NCBI RefSeq assembly: GCF_003609575.1
Contig: NZ_MBTA01000025.1
Location: forward strand, 124,001-188,000
DNA from: Pelobium manganitolerans
GTDB lineage: Bacteria; Bacteroidota; Bacteroidia; Sphingobacteriales; Sphingobacteriaceae
DNA: 64,000 nucleotides
Direction: 5' to 3'
Positions 43,544-52,587 of the stretch are shown one piece after another (the stretch's first letter is position 1; each line of letters starts with the position of its first letter). Made by a program: the position numbers and the translations under genes. Below the pieces are notes generated by a model. It searched no databases. It saw nothing but the letters and a program-made list of their open reading frames with translations, and had not been told where the DNA came from.

Positions 43544-44701
43544 ATGGAATATGCAGCACAATATTATATCGGGCATCATTCAAATGCCACAAAAGCAAAG
43601 ACAAAGAAAGCTGTACAAACAGTTAAGCGAGTTCACAGCGTTGATGCAATGCACAAAGGATGCAAACGAAATAGGCAAAGACAAACGGAAGTCCGTTCCG
43701 GTGCAAATGTTGCCAATGCTTTTCTGAAAACGACTTTTCTGCCTAAACTGGAGATGATGAAATCTGTACAATCTCCTATAGAAGTGGAGAAAATAGAAAC
43801 AGACTTTTATCATTCCCTTTGTGAAGTAACCAGGCATTATGATGGTTTCGAGCCTACGGATACGAGAACGTTCGGCTATCCTTACAATTTAGCCCTATCC
43901 GTTTGGGAAGTAGAAAGCCATTTAAAGCGAAACGTTAGGAACTGGAACAACTTGCGACTGGTGCAGGATAGTAAGGGAAAGACCTTTTTTATTACCAAGG
44001 AACAATATAGTACAGGGGCGACCCTGTACTATATCCCTGTCGTTCCCCTGTACAAGATGCTAAGGAATAAGGAAGCAAAAAATGCTGCCCGGTTACTGCT
44101 TTCCGTTTTCGCCTACCTGTACCATGTAGCGGATATACCTTATTACAGGCAGGAAGACGCTTACATCTATTGGCAGTATGAAATGATTACCGATTGGATA
44201 GAGCAGGATGATGAAGCCGAGTTAGATAGCCGTAAGGAAGAATTAAAGGTAGCGAAATGGTGCGGTGATAAAGTAGAGCAGAAAATCTTTAACCGCAAAA
44301 GCCTTGATGTGTTTGCGGAACGGCTAAAGTCATTCAGACCTAAGAACGATTTTGAACAGGAATGCCTGAAAGTAGCAAAAGGATTTTATACTCTTTATAC
44401 TGACTATCCTGCAACAACTGTTTTCCAACATGCCATGTGCGCTGATGATGATGATGCAGAACAAGAAGACGAGGTAATTGCCATGAACAAGTATATCTCC
44501 TTTATAGCAGATGCTAACGGATGGCTTTATGAAACGATTGCTGAATGTGTCAATAATGAGTTTAATGAATGTGGCACAACTGAAGAACCTACGGTAGTGA
44601 AAACATTTAGCGGAGCTAATATTACTGATTGCAATCTTGATTTTGAGAACAGGTTATTTCCCCTGATAGGTGAGTTGTGTTACCTGTTGAATAATCATTA
44701 A
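43544..44701 (+). CDS. PRTRC system protein F
   Basis: A 385-aa soluble protein with a Lys/Thr-rich N-terminus (ATKAKTKKAVQTVKRVHS), a mixed core (FGYPYNLALSVWEVESHLKRN, VPLYKMLRNKEAKNAARLLLS) and an acidic segment (DDDDAEQEDE). It matches PRTRC-F by order and size. No catalytic motif is apparent and its role is unknown. It starts 17 bp after protein C and is followed 10 bp later by protein B. Confidence 0.83.
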   Translation: MEYAAQYYIGHHSNATKAKTKKAVQTVKRVHSVDAMHKGCKRNRQRQTEVRSGANVANAFLKTTFLPKLEMMKSVQSPIEVEKIETDFYHSLCEVTRHYDGFEPTDTRTFGYPYNLALSVWEVESHLKRNVRNWNNLRLVQDSKGKTFFITKEQYSTGATLYYIPVVPLYKMLRNKEAKNAARLLLSVFAYLYHVADIPYYRQEDAYIYWQYEMITDWIEQDDEAELDSRKEELKVAKWCGDKVEQKIFNRKSLDVFAERLKSFRPKNDFEQECLKVAKGFYTLYTDYPATTVFQHAMCADDDDAEQEDEVIAMNKYISFIADANGWLYETIAECVNNEFNECGTTEEPTVVKTFSGANITDCNLDFENRLFPLIGELCYLLNNH

Positions 44702-44711
44702 ATGAATTACT

Positions 44712-45428
44712 ATGAAAGATGTAATGGAAAATATAGGCACACTTTATCATCCCAAAACAGCTTTGGTTTTTTACGAAGCTAAAGGAACGAATGCAGAGGT
44801 CTATGTAGAGTATTTCGATATGGATAGGAATGGCAATCCAATTAATGCACATCCTTTGACTGTTAAGGAAGCACAGTATTTATCAAAGGCATTGGACACC
44901 ACAAAGGAAAGGAACAAGGCTTTTTTAAAACCTAAAAGCATTATTGCAGGAAATATTCTTTATACAGACCCATCTGAAAATGGCTTTGCGATGTGGTTTA
45001 CAAAGGCAACAAGAAAAAATCTTTTCTTTATTGATGGGTTGGATATTCCCAATGGCGTAGCGAGTGTGCCCGCCCTGCTTTGGATAGCCAATAAGCAGAA
45101 GCTATATATCTACGCTCTGAAAAGTGACAGGAAGCCGACTGAAAGCACACCGCTTTATCATGCTCCCTTTTTTAATGTGTATGCGGACGGAAATGTATGT
45201 ATGGGTTCGGTAGATGTAAATATTAGAAAGTCTGCTTCATTGGAAGAATTTACAGCCGCATGGGAAACCTATTTCTTTAACAGCTATTTCAGTCACCTGA
45301 TGCAAAACCATAATCCCATACAAGGCAACTGTGTTAGCCTATGGAAGAAGCTACGCAAAACAGGTGAACCATTCCCAAAAGACGTATTGAAGAAAACTGA
45401 CAGGACAATCAAAAATATACTAAGATGA
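44712..45428 (+). CDS. PRTRC system protein B (prokaryotic E2 family D)
   Basis: A 238-aa protein matching PRTRC-B, which belongs to Prok-E2 family D. A candidate catalytic Cys is C163, in FFNVYADGNVCMGSVDV, reminiscent of the E2 active-site loop. The flanking Trp-containing strands also fit. It overlaps the ThiF gene by 4 bp (ATGA), so the E2-like and E1-like proteins would be made together. Biochemical activity has not been shown from sequence. Confidence 0.84.
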   Translation: MKDVMENIGTLYHPKTALVFYEAKGTNAEVYVEYFDMDRNGNPINAHPLTVKEAQYLSKALDTTKERNKAFLKPKSIIAGNILYTDPSENGFAMWFTKATRKNLFFIDGLDIPNGVASVPALLWIANKQKLYIYALKSDRKPTESTPLYHAPFFNVYADGNVCMGSVDVNIRKSASLEEFTAAWETYFFNSYFSHLMQNHNPIQGNCVSLWKKLRKTGEPFPKDVLKKTDRTIKNILR

Positions 45429-46231
45429 AAACGGATAAAATAAAGGTACACTTTACAGACAATGACCTGGTCGCTCCCACTAACCCAATTGAAGTAAATC
45501 TTATTGGAGCTGGTGGAACAGGTTCAAAGGTGCTGACCGCATTGGTAGAAATGAATTATAGCCTGAATGAATTAGGCCATGCAGGATTATCTGTCAGGCT
45601 TTGGGATGATGATATAGTAACCGATGCCAATTTAGGCAGACAGCGGTTTGCCGAGTGCGAGGTAGGGCTATATAAATCGGTCGCCCTGATAAACCGTGCT
45701 AACAGATGGATGGGTACGAACTGGAAAGCCGAAACCATGAAATTTGGCAAAGACAGTTTAGGCAGGTTACCAGAACATACACAGGCAGCTATTTACATTT
45801 CCTGCGTGGACAGCGTGAAGGCAAGGTATGAGATTGCAGAAATCCTTAAAGAACTGGATAGTTACAGGGCATACCGCAACCGAGCCAAATATTGGATGGA
45901 TTATGGAAACAGCCAATCTACAGGACAAGTGTTGCTATCCACTATCGGCAACATCAAGCAACCAAAGTCTGAAAAATATGAGACAGTCGCTAACCTACCC
46001 TTTATAACAGATGAATATGGTGAATTGCTTAAACAGTCCGAAGAAACGGACAATACCCCAAGCTGTTCACTGGCTGAAGCGTTGGAAAAGCAAGACCTGT
46101 ACATTAATTCTTCCCTTGCGCAAATGGGTTGCTCTCTGCTATGGAGCCTTTTTCGTCAGGGAATGACCAAAAATAAAGGCTTCTTTCACAACCTTTACAA
46201 CTTCACTACCCAACCGATAAAGGTTGCTTAA
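45425..46231 (+). CDS. PRTRC system ThiF/E1-like protein
   Basis: A 268-aa Rossmann-fold adenylyltransferase of the ThiF/MoeB/E1 class. It has the nucleotide loop LIGAGGTGSK (~26-35), the acidic/Asn region LWDDDIVTDANLGRQRF (~59-75), and a candidate acceptor Cys in TPSCSL (C214). It would adenylate the C-terminus of the ubiquitin-like protein C. The E1-like protein ends the cassette; no JAB-type PRTRC-A gene follows in the window. Confidence 0.88.
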   Translation: MKTDKIKVHFTDNDLVAPTNPIEVNLIGAGGTGSKVLTALVEMNYSLNELGHAGLSVRLWDDDIVTDANLGRQRFAECEVGLYKSVALINRANRWMGTNWKAETMKFGKDSLGRLPEHTQAAIYISCVDSVKARYEIAEILKELDSYRAYRNRAKYWMDYGNSQSTGQVLLSTIGNIKQPKSEKYETVANLPFITDEYGELLKQSEETDNTPSCSLAEALEKQDLYINSSLAQMGCSLLWSLFRQGMTKNKGFFHNLYNFTTQPIKVA

Positions 46232-46536
46232 AGCCCTCCCAGGGCGGCGCATCGGCATTCCTTTCCCCGTTGGCGGAACGCCGCTGCGCTGAGAAGCGGT
46301 GCAGCCACTTGCCCAAATCGGAATCCCGGCCCACAATATTCCAATAATCCGCTTTGTACAACAGGCTGCGACATTATTACCACATTCCACAGAATAACTT
46401 AACACCTCCAAGTATCTGGAAGATAGCTGCTTCAAGTGTAACGAGCGTCCACCATGTAAGAAAGTTGTAGATATATTTCACTTAATCATAAAGTGATTTA
46501 TATCTTTACGCCGTAATCTCGGTCAAGAGCTTTAAA
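46232..46536. other. Spacer between PRTRC cassette and island boundary
   Basis: No gene is supported. The first ~100 bp are G+C-rich with a GCCCTCCCAGGGC-type hairpin just after the ThiF stop. At 46471-46503 lies a 13-bp imperfect dyad (ATATATTTCACTT / AAGTGATTTATAT, 11 of 13 paired). This dyad precedes the repeat by 33 bp, so it may bind a recombinase or regulator. Confidence 0.5.
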
Positions 46537-46573
46537 TCCGCTAAAAAGTGGTTCGAGTTTTGTACCACAGGGT
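46537..46573 (+). repeat. Left 37-bp direct repeat (candidate att site)
   Basis: TCCGCTAAAAAGTGGTTCGA plus 17 further bases is identical to 63196-63232 in the same orientation. It marks the left edge of the 16.7-kb island. A Rho-independent terminator follows 6 bp later, as at the right copy. Confidence 0.85.
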
Positions 46574-46578
46574 CACTT

Positions 46579-46613
46579 AAGGAGACACCAAGTAATGGTT
46601 GTCTCCTTTTTTT
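46579..46613 (+). terminator. Rho-independent terminator after the left repeat
   Basis: AAGGAGACA (46579-46587) pairs with TGTCTCCTT (46600-46608); a run of seven T follows (46607-46613). It would stop rightward transcription arriving from the PRTRC operon. Confidence 0.8.
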
Positions 46614-46732
46614 ATGCTAATAAAGATCTGTAACCCACACTGTTATAGTCAGGTAATTTATAGTTCGATTTTTATGTATGGAATCTTTAAGCTGACGTTT
46701 AGAATTCTTTAGAAAACTTGCCTAAAGAATCA

Positions 46733-46930
46733 CTACAGCGTTTTTTTGTAAAGTTCGATTTCTCCTTGGGGTTTCAGCACTTTTTCTTCCTCGTCTTTTT
46801 TATAATTTTTTGCCATAAGATAAAGGAAGTCTACTATAACAGTTGCTTCGTTATCATCCACTTCAATGCCATTTTTTGCTAATATCGTAATTGCTTGCTT
46901 GAGGGAAACCTTTTTATATACAAAACTCAT
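46733..46930 (-). CDS. Small protein coupled to the serine recombinase
   Basis: A 65-aa protein starting MSFVYKKVSLKQAITILAKNG, with two helices and a Lys-rich tail. Its ATG lies 1 bp beyond the recombinase stop (46932), so translation is coupled. The longer frame to 46978 would overlap the recombinase. No family is recognised. It could be a recombination directionality factor or accessory, inferred only from position. Confidence 0.65.
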   Translation of the reverse strand: MSFVYKKVSLKQAITILAKNGIEVDDNEATVIVDFLYLMAKNYKKDEEEKVLKPQGEIELYKKTL

Positions 46931-46931
46931 A

Positions 46932-48398
46932 CTATTTTTTTGCTTGTCGTTTTGTTGATAATATTTTTGATAGCCCATTGTGCAGTTCTAAAGACATATC
47001 TCCTGTTTTGAAATTTACCTTCCGAGGAGGGATAAGATTGACTAGGTGTTTTCTATCTGTTGTGTCCAGGCTTGAGAACCTTTGAAAAATATTTACAAAA
47101 GACCTGCTGTACAACTGGCTTTGTTGGTCAATACTCCTCAATTTGCCATCGATATCGTTCAATTCCTTTTTCAGGCATTTGGTATCGGAATGGCATTCCC
47201 TTTTTAACGCGCTATAATCATCGGTTTTTAGTACATCTGCCACAAATAACTTTCGCGCCTGCGAAAGAATCGATTCCTGTTCAGATAATTTTGCTATAAC
47301 CCGATTTCGATTCTGTAAATACACCGCTTTTTGTGTACCTGTGTTCCAGTCTTCTAAAATACTTTTGAATAAATCCATCGCTCCGCTTGAAAGCATCAAT
47401 TGTTGGAGCTTACGTTCATAACACTCATTCAGAAAGAATGCATTGATTCGTGTTTTGCATTTTCCTTCGCAATGGTAGTATGGATATCTTTTTGTTGATC
47501 CTCGTGAAAAACTTCCGCATAACTTTCGGTCACAGAGAGGGCACACTAATATTCCTCTTAGAAAAAACGTTGCCTTCAGGTCGTCTCTTTTGGAAGTAAC
47601 CTTTCTCTTTGTGTTGATTATGTTCTGAACTTCGTGAAATAGTGTTTCGGAGACTATTGGTTCATGTATTCCCTTTACCGTATAAGGTTCCCCTGACTCA
47701 GATTTGATCGGGACAAGTCCACAATAGGCAGGATTGCGTATAAGTCGAAAAAAGTAGGAACGGGAACATTTCAACCCTCTATCGTCTGCCCTCTTTCGAA
47801 CTTCCTCAATCGTATGGATATTCTTTGCAAGTTGGAGAAAAGCCCATCTTATAATGCCAGCTTCAGGTTGCTTAAGAGCTATAATTTTTTTGCCATCAAC
47901 TGTTGTTAGATTGATGAAGCCCAATGGGGCTTTGCTCGGATATCTACCCATCTGTTTCGCCCGACGCATGCCATTTGCCGTGTTCAAAGCTCTTCTGCTG
48001 TTTTCCGCTTCCGGTACCGAGAGGTAAACAGCAAGCATGACCGTACTTTCCGGAACTGAAAAATCTATGGGCTGGTCTATTGCCATTGCCGTCGTTCTGT
48101 ACTTTCGAAGCATGCCTATCATCTCATAGGCATATTCAACATTTCGGCTAAATCTGTCCCATTTGATGAACAATATATTCTTGTCTTCCTTTGGTATACT
48201 TTTAATAACTAAAAATAGTTTTTTCCATTCGGGTCGGTTAAAATTCTTGGCGGAGAAGTCTTCACGGTAAATTCCCTTGACTTCTATATTATTGTACCTG
48301 CAATATTTTAATAACCGGTCCTCCTGTTCAGGCAAGGAGTATCCTTTCCTTTTCTGTTCATCTGTACTGACACGTACATATAAATAAGCTGTTTTCAT
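46932..48398 (-). CDS. Large serine recombinase
   Basis: A 488-aa site-specific recombinase. The resolvase-like N-terminal domain has the catalytic Ser in YLYVRVSTDEQ (S11) and the Arg-containing KWDRFSRN (~85-92). A recombinase domain follows (~160-270), then a zinc ribbon (CPLCDRKLCGSF...CEGKCKTR, ~295-330), and a coiled-coil C-terminus (~355-430). It would integrate or excise DNA. It reads toward the left repeat, 160 bp beyond its coupled small gene, as expected for an element's own recombinase. Its att sites have not been proven to be the 37-bp repeats. Confidence 0.92.
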   Translation of the reverse strand: MKTAYLYVRVSTDEQKRKGYSLPEQEDRLLKYCRYNNIEVKGIYREDFSAKNFNRPEWKKLFLVIKSIPKEDKNILFIKWDRFSRNVEYAYEMIGMLRKYRTTAMAIDQPIDFSVPESTVMLAVYLSVPEAENSRRALNTANGMRRAKQMGRYPSKAPLGFINLTTVDGKKIIALKQPEAGIIRWAFLQLAKNIHTIEEVRKRADDRGLKCSRSYFFRLIRNPAYCGLVPIKSESGEPYTVKGIHEPIVSETLFHEVQNIINTKRKVTSKRDDLKATFFLRGILVCPLCDRKLCGSFSRGSTKRYPYYHCEGKCKTRINAFFLNECYERKLQQLMLSSGAMDLFKSILEDWNTGTQKAVYLQNRNRVIAKLSEQESILSQARKLFVADVLKTDDYSALKRECHSDTKCLKKELNDIDGKLRSIDQQSQLYSRSFVNIFQRFSSLDTTDRKHLVNLIPPRKVNFKTGDMSLELHNGLSKILSTKRQAKK

Positions 48399-48704
48399 TT
48401 GAGTAATGTATTTGTTTGAGTTTCAAGGTGAGCATTTCGTACATATTTTCAAGCATTTTCAATTATTTGTATCACAACTCTGAGCTAACCTATCTTCCTG
48501 ATTAAGGCGGTAAGTCCTTTACAATTCGTTCATCCGTATGGATATTGGTGGTTAAAGAATAGCTGTTGGTTTGATCCCCCGAGACGAATACTGAATGATT
48601 CTGCACAAGCTATTTATTTGATAAAAATGAGAAAAAATCTCAAATTTTTATGTTCTTAAATATTTTTTTGTATTTTTGAGAAAATTTCACATAAAAACAG
48701 AAGT
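48399..48704. other. Divergent spacer between recombinase and defence operon
   Basis: No gene. Near its right end lie the defence-operon promoter candidate and two dyads (see 48628-48689). No good promoter for the minus-strand recombinase was found. Confidence 0.5.
48628..48689 (+). promoter_or_regulatory. Candidate promoter with two operator-like dyads
   Basis: A TATTTTTG box (48671-48678, TAnnTTTG) sits 27 bp before the defence-operon ATG. TGAGA-A5-TCTCA (48628-48642) is a perfect 5-bp dyad. A related TGAGAAAATTTCA (48677-48689) lies over the end of the -7 box. Two similar sites flanking a promoter suggest a repressor. No clear -33 TTG. Confidence 0.45.
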
Positions 48705-49997
48705 ATGTTACTCGAATTTTCAGTTGGCAATTATCTTTCCTTCAAAACAAAAACGACCCTTAGTCTGGCCGCAACCTCGATTAAGGAGCATGTTGACACA
48801 AATATTTTTTCCACCGAGCGGTTGGATCTGTTGAAGGGTGCAGTGATTTATGGTGCAAATGCAAGCGGTAAAAGCAATTTCATCAAGGCTATGTCAACAA
48901 TGAGACGTTTGGTTTTGCAGTCTTTCGAGCAATCATCTGCCGATGAATTAGATATTGTTCCGTTCCTGCTAAATACTGATACGGAGCAATCAGCTTCCTT
49001 TTTCGAGACTGTTTTTATCATTGATAATATCCGCTATAGATATGGGTTTGAAGTTGATGATAAGCAAGTACATGCTGAATGGTTGTTTGAGGCTCCTAAA
49101 AATGCGGAAAAACCTCTATTCGTCCGTGAAGACGAAGGCATTGAAGTTATGAAAAGCTTTCCGGAGGGAAAAGATCTAGAAGAGCGTACAAGAGATAATG
49201 CCCTGTTTCTGACAGTTGCTGATCAATTCAATGGCAAGATCGCCAAGAAAATCATGCAATGGTTTAATAACTTTATCACCATATCAGGCTTGAGCCATGA
49301 AGGCTATAAAGGCGTAACTTTTGGTATGCTGGAAAATAAACACACCAGTTCCACACTGCTTAATTTCTATAAAAAATTAGACTTAGGTTTCGATGATATC
49401 AATATAAGCAAGAAGCCGTTCGACCCCAAAGAACTTCCAAACGATATGGCTGAGGGTTTATTTAAGCAATTGGTTACGGATTTGGAAGGGGCTTTTAGAA
49501 TTGATATTAAAACAATTCACAAAAAATACAGTGCCAAAGGCAAGCTTGTTGGTAATGTAGAATTTGATATGCGAAGCCAGGAATCTTCCGGTACCAATAA
49601 GCTCTTCAACATTTCCGGCTCTGTTTTCGATGTATTAAATGATGGTGGCGTGTTGGTTGTAGATGAGTTAGACGCAAGCCTTCATCCATTATTGACACTT
49701 GCGGTTACTAAACTTTTCAACTCCAGGGAATTTAATCAGAATAACGCACAGCTAATTTTTGCCACACACGACACGAACCTATTGTATTACGGCAACTACC
49801 GGAGAGATCAGATTTATTTCGTTGAGAAAGATACCTACGGATCATCTAATATGTATTCATTAGTAGAGTATAAAGAAGAAGGAAAGACAATCCGTAAAGA
49901 CCGTTCATTCGAAAAAGATTACATCGAGGGACGTTATGGTGCTATTCCGTTTATTGGAAACTTATCAAATGTTGTAACGGAATGGCAAGAAAAATAA
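48705..49997 (+). CDS. RloA/AbiLi-like AAA ATPase
   Basis: A 430-aa ABC/SMC-type ATPase of the AAA_15/RloA class. Walker A is GANASGKSN (50-58), Walker B VLVVDELDASLHP (~316-328) and a His switch IFATHDTNLL (~351-360) completes the site. No transmembrane helix. It overlaps the RloB-like gene by 16 bp. ATPase plus Toprim partner is the layout of AbiL and, more loosely, of OLD/Gabija defence systems, in which the ATPase controls a nuclease. Identification as AbiL-like is from pattern; activity is inferred. Confidence 0.88.
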   Translation: MLLEFSVGNYLSFKTKTTLSLAATSIKEHVDTNIFSTERLDLLKGAVIYGANASGKSNFIKAMSTMRRLVLQSFEQSSADELDIVPFLLNTDTEQSASFFETVFIIDNIRYRYGFEVDDKQVHAEWLFEAPKNAEKPLFVREDEGIEVMKSFPEGKDLEERTRDNALFLTVADQFNGKIAKKIMQWFNNFITISGLSHEGYKGVTFGMLENKHTSSTLLNFYKKLDLGFDDINISKKPFDPKELPNDMAEGLFKQLVTDLEGAFRIDIKTIHKKYSAKGKLVGNVEFDMRSQESSGTNKLFNISGSVFDVLNDGGVLVVDELDASLHPLLTLAVTKLFNSREFNQNNAQLIFATHDTNLLYYGNYRRDQIYFVEKDTYGSSNMYSLVEYKEEGKTIRKDRSFEKDYIEGRYGAIPFIGNLSNVVTEWQEK

Positions 49998-50671
49998 AAA
50001 TCCCAAATGAACACTTAAAGCGGTTTGCGAGAGAAGAACAAAAGCGCAAAAAGGACATACGAAACAAACGGAAATATTATCTGATCGTATGCGAAGGAGA
50101 AGCCACTGAACCCAATTACTTTGAAGGGTTAAAGCAGGATTTGCCAAAAGGAGTATTGACCGCCTATCAAATAGACATTGCGGGAACCGGTCGTAATACT
50201 CAATCTTTGATAGATGAGGCCTTCCGTTTGCAAACAGTATATGAAAAAAGCACTACGCAAAAGATAGACAGACTGTGGGTGGTTTGTGATAAGGATAATT
50301 TTTCAGCCCAGGATTTCAACGGTGCTATTCAACGTTGCCATACTTCAGATGTGGGTTGTGCCTGGAGCAATGAAGCTTTTGAACTATGGTATCTTCTACA
50401 TTTTCAATATTACGAAAATGCAATGTCCCGGAGGGTTTATAAAGACATGATCGAAAATCATCTTAAACCTCTTTTAGATGAGGATTTTCGATACGAAAAG
50501 AATAGTGAGCAGATGTACGCTTTGCTAAAAGAACACGGCAATTTACAAGATGCGATCCGGAATGCTAATAGATTAGCGGGACGATTTGAAGGCAGGCAGG
50601 ATTATGCAAATCATAACCCTTGTACGATGGTATGGATGCTGGTGGAGGAATTATTAAAACTTAAACAATAA
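49982..50671 (+). CDS. RloB/AbiLii-like Toprim protein
   Basis: A 229-aa RloB-family protein. A basic N-terminus (KRFAREEQKRKKDIRNKRKYY) leads into VCEGEATEPNYF (36-47), VVCDKDNF (100-107) and SNEAFELWYLLHF (129-141), matching the family. The Glu and DxD are Toprim-like metal ligands. It is probably the nuclease or effector of the pair with the ATPase before it. It ends 5 bp before the QatA gene, so the pair and Qat are likely one transcript. Confidence 0.87.
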   Translation: MARKIKIPNEHLKRFAREEQKRKKDIRNKRKYYLIVCEGEATEPNYFEGLKQDLPKGVLTAYQIDIAGTGRNTQSLIDEAFRLQTVYEKSTTQKIDRLWVVCDKDNFSAQDFNGAIQRCHTSDVGCAWSNEAFELWYLLHFQYYENAMSRRVYKDMIENHLKPLLDEDFRYEKNSEQMYALLKEHGNLQDAIRNANRLAGRFEGRQDYANHNPCTMVWMLVEELLKLKQ

Positions 50672-50676
50672 AAATT

Positions 50677-52587
50677 ATGTGGGCGGATAATGAAACATCA
50701 GAAGACCTGCTTGGATTTAAAGTTCACGCAGACTTATTAATAAATGTAATCAATGACGACACTGTATTACCGGTAACGATCGGGGTATTCGGTGATTGGG
50801 GAAGTGGAAAATCAAGTATCCTTCAAATTATAAAAAGTGAATTTGATAAAGAAGAAAACAAGGATACTTTATGCATCTATTTTAATGGCTGGACATTTGA
50901 GGGATATGACGATGCAAAGGCTGCGCTCTTAAATGCTATTTTAAAAGATCTGGAGGACAACAAAAAATTATCTGAGGAGGTAAAGCAGACTGTCAAAGAA
51001 AAGGCTAAGAAACTGTGGAAGTCAATTGATTGGATGCGAGGTGCGGGTATGGTAATGAAAAACATAGCACTCCCGGCTGTATCAGCTTACTTTACCGGTG
51101 GATTGAGTTTAATTCCATTTGCTGCACAAAAATTATCAGAATGGGAAATCGACAGCCCTGAAAAATTAATTGCAAAACTTCAATCTGAAGAAGGTGCAGG
51201 CGTATTTAAAGCTCTTACAAAAGAACAACAGGAAAGAGAAGATAAGACTAACGCAGTCGCAGATTTCAGAAAAGACTTTGATGATTTATTGACAGCTACA
51301 AAGTTCAAGAAACTTGTTGTTATTATAGACGACCTTGATAGATGTACCCCTGACAGGATTATTGACAATTTAGAAGCAGTGAAGCTGTTTTTAAATGTTT
51401 CAAAAACAGCTTTCGTCGTAGGTGCAGATCCCAGAATTGTAAAGCACGCTATTGAATACAGATATAAGCAAAAAGGTAAAATAGTCGATACCGACGATGC
51501 TGATATTGTAAAAGACTATTTGGAGAAATTAATTCAAATCCCCTATAACCTTCCTAAATTATCAGACTCCGAAGTTGAAACCTATATTTCGTTATTAATT
51601 TGCAAAAGGGAATTACCTCAAGAGAATTTCAAGAAAATTCATGAGTTTTTTACCACATTTAGACAACGGGATCGGTATTCTGTATGTGGATTTGCAGCGA
51701 TGAAAGATTCGATTGATGAAGCCCACAGGGATAAGATACTTCAGAGCTTAGTATCTATACCCGCGCTTGTTCCAATAATAACCCAAACACTTTCTGGCAA
51801 TCCCAGACAAATTAAGAGATTTCTTAACACCCTGACTTTAAGGCAAAGGCTGGCTACAGTAGCAAACATACACGGTTTCAACACGGCTATATTGGCGAAA
51901 CTCATGGTACTTGAATATTCAAATACCGAAATTACCCTTTTCAAACAGCTATACGATTGGCAGGTAGACCAAAAAGGCATCCCAAAAGAAATCAAACAAC
52001 TTGAGACAATAGTTAAAGAAAATCCAGATCCGCTTAAAGCAAAACAAGAAATCGAAAAAGTCGATGAACTCAAAAAGTGGAGTAGCGCTCGCATTGTCAA
52101 TTGGCTAAAAGTAGAACCCATTCTTTCCGACATTGATCTAAGCGATTACTTCTGGTTATCCAGGGATAGAATAGCATCAACTATTCCTGGAGCATCCCTC
52201 ATCCCAACTGTAGTAAAAAATCTTTATCAAAAGATGGATTCGGAATCAATGACCGATGCCGTGACAAAAAAAATTATTTCTTCCGAGGTACTAATTCTTA
52301 GTGAATTTGAAAGGAATAGCTTTCTCGAGTTTTCATCCCAAATGCTTATACGACACCCGAAGAAGAAGAGATCTTATGACATCTTTCACTTGATGATTGA
52401 TTCTAAAGTGGAAAACGCAGAAATAACCTATGCGAATGCCCTTGACTTCATATCTGCTAATGATATTCCTCCTGCGATAGGTGTCGCGTTGAAACGGTAT
52501 GAGGGAATAAATGTAATTAAGAACTATATCGAGAATAAACTAAACAAGGTTGAATCAACGGCAAAAAAGGCCTATAAGACAAAATAA
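50677..52587 (+). CDS. qatA: QatA, KAP-family P-loop ATPase
   Basis: A 636-aa KAP NTPase. Walker A is GVFGDWGSGKSS (36-47), Walker B LVVIIDDLDRC (213-223). Residues ~126-150 contain a hydrophobic insert (MKNIALPAVSAYFTGGLSLIP), which in KAP proteins may touch membrane. A long C-terminal helical region follows. QatA is the ATPase of the four-gene Qat anti-phage system. QatB begins in the 1-nt overlap TAATG. The full set QatA-B-C-D is present, so the assignment rests on four matching neighbours. Confidence 0.9.
   Translation: MWADNETSEDLLGFKVHADLLINVINDDTVLPVTIGVFGDWGSGKSSILQIIKSEFDKEENKDTLCIYFNGWTFEGYDDAKAALLNAILKDLEDNKKLSEEVKQTVKEKAKKLWKSIDWMRGAGMVMKNIALPAVSAYFTGGLSLIPFAAQKLSEWEIDSPEKLIAKLQSEEGAGVFKALTKEQQEREDKTNAVADFRKDFDDLLTATKFKKLVVIIDDLDRCTPDRIIDNLEAVKLFLNVSKTAFVVGADPRIVKHAIEYRYKQKGKIVDTDDADIVKDYLEKLIQIPYNLPKLSDSEVETYISLLICKRELPQENFKKIHEFFTTFRQRDRYSVCGFAAMKDSIDEAHRDKILQSLVSIPALVPIITQTLSGNPRQIKRFLNTLTLRQRLATVANIHGFNTAILAKLMVLEYSNTEITLFKQLYDWQVDQKGIPKEIKQLETIVKENPDPLKAKQEIEKVDELKKWSSARIVNWLKVEPILSDIDLSDYFWLSRDRIASTIPGASLIPTVVKNLYQKMDSESMTDAVTKKIISSEVLILSEFERNSFLEFSSQMLIRHPKKKRSYDIFHLMIDSKVENAEITYANALDFISANDIPPAIGVALKRYEGINVIKNYIENKLNKVESTAKKAYKTK

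Noticed and set aside
46139-46435. 98-aa minus-strand ORF across the ThiF 3' end and GC-rich spacer
   Set aside because: It overlaps the end of ThiF and is translated from GC-rich hairpin DNA; no motif or ribosome-binding site supports it.
46537-46573. The 37-bp repeat as a tRNA or tmRNA 3' end
   Set aside because: It contains GTGGTTCGAG, like a T-arm, but the following bases do not form the second half of a T-stem, and no acceptor or anticodon arm can be built upstream at either copy.
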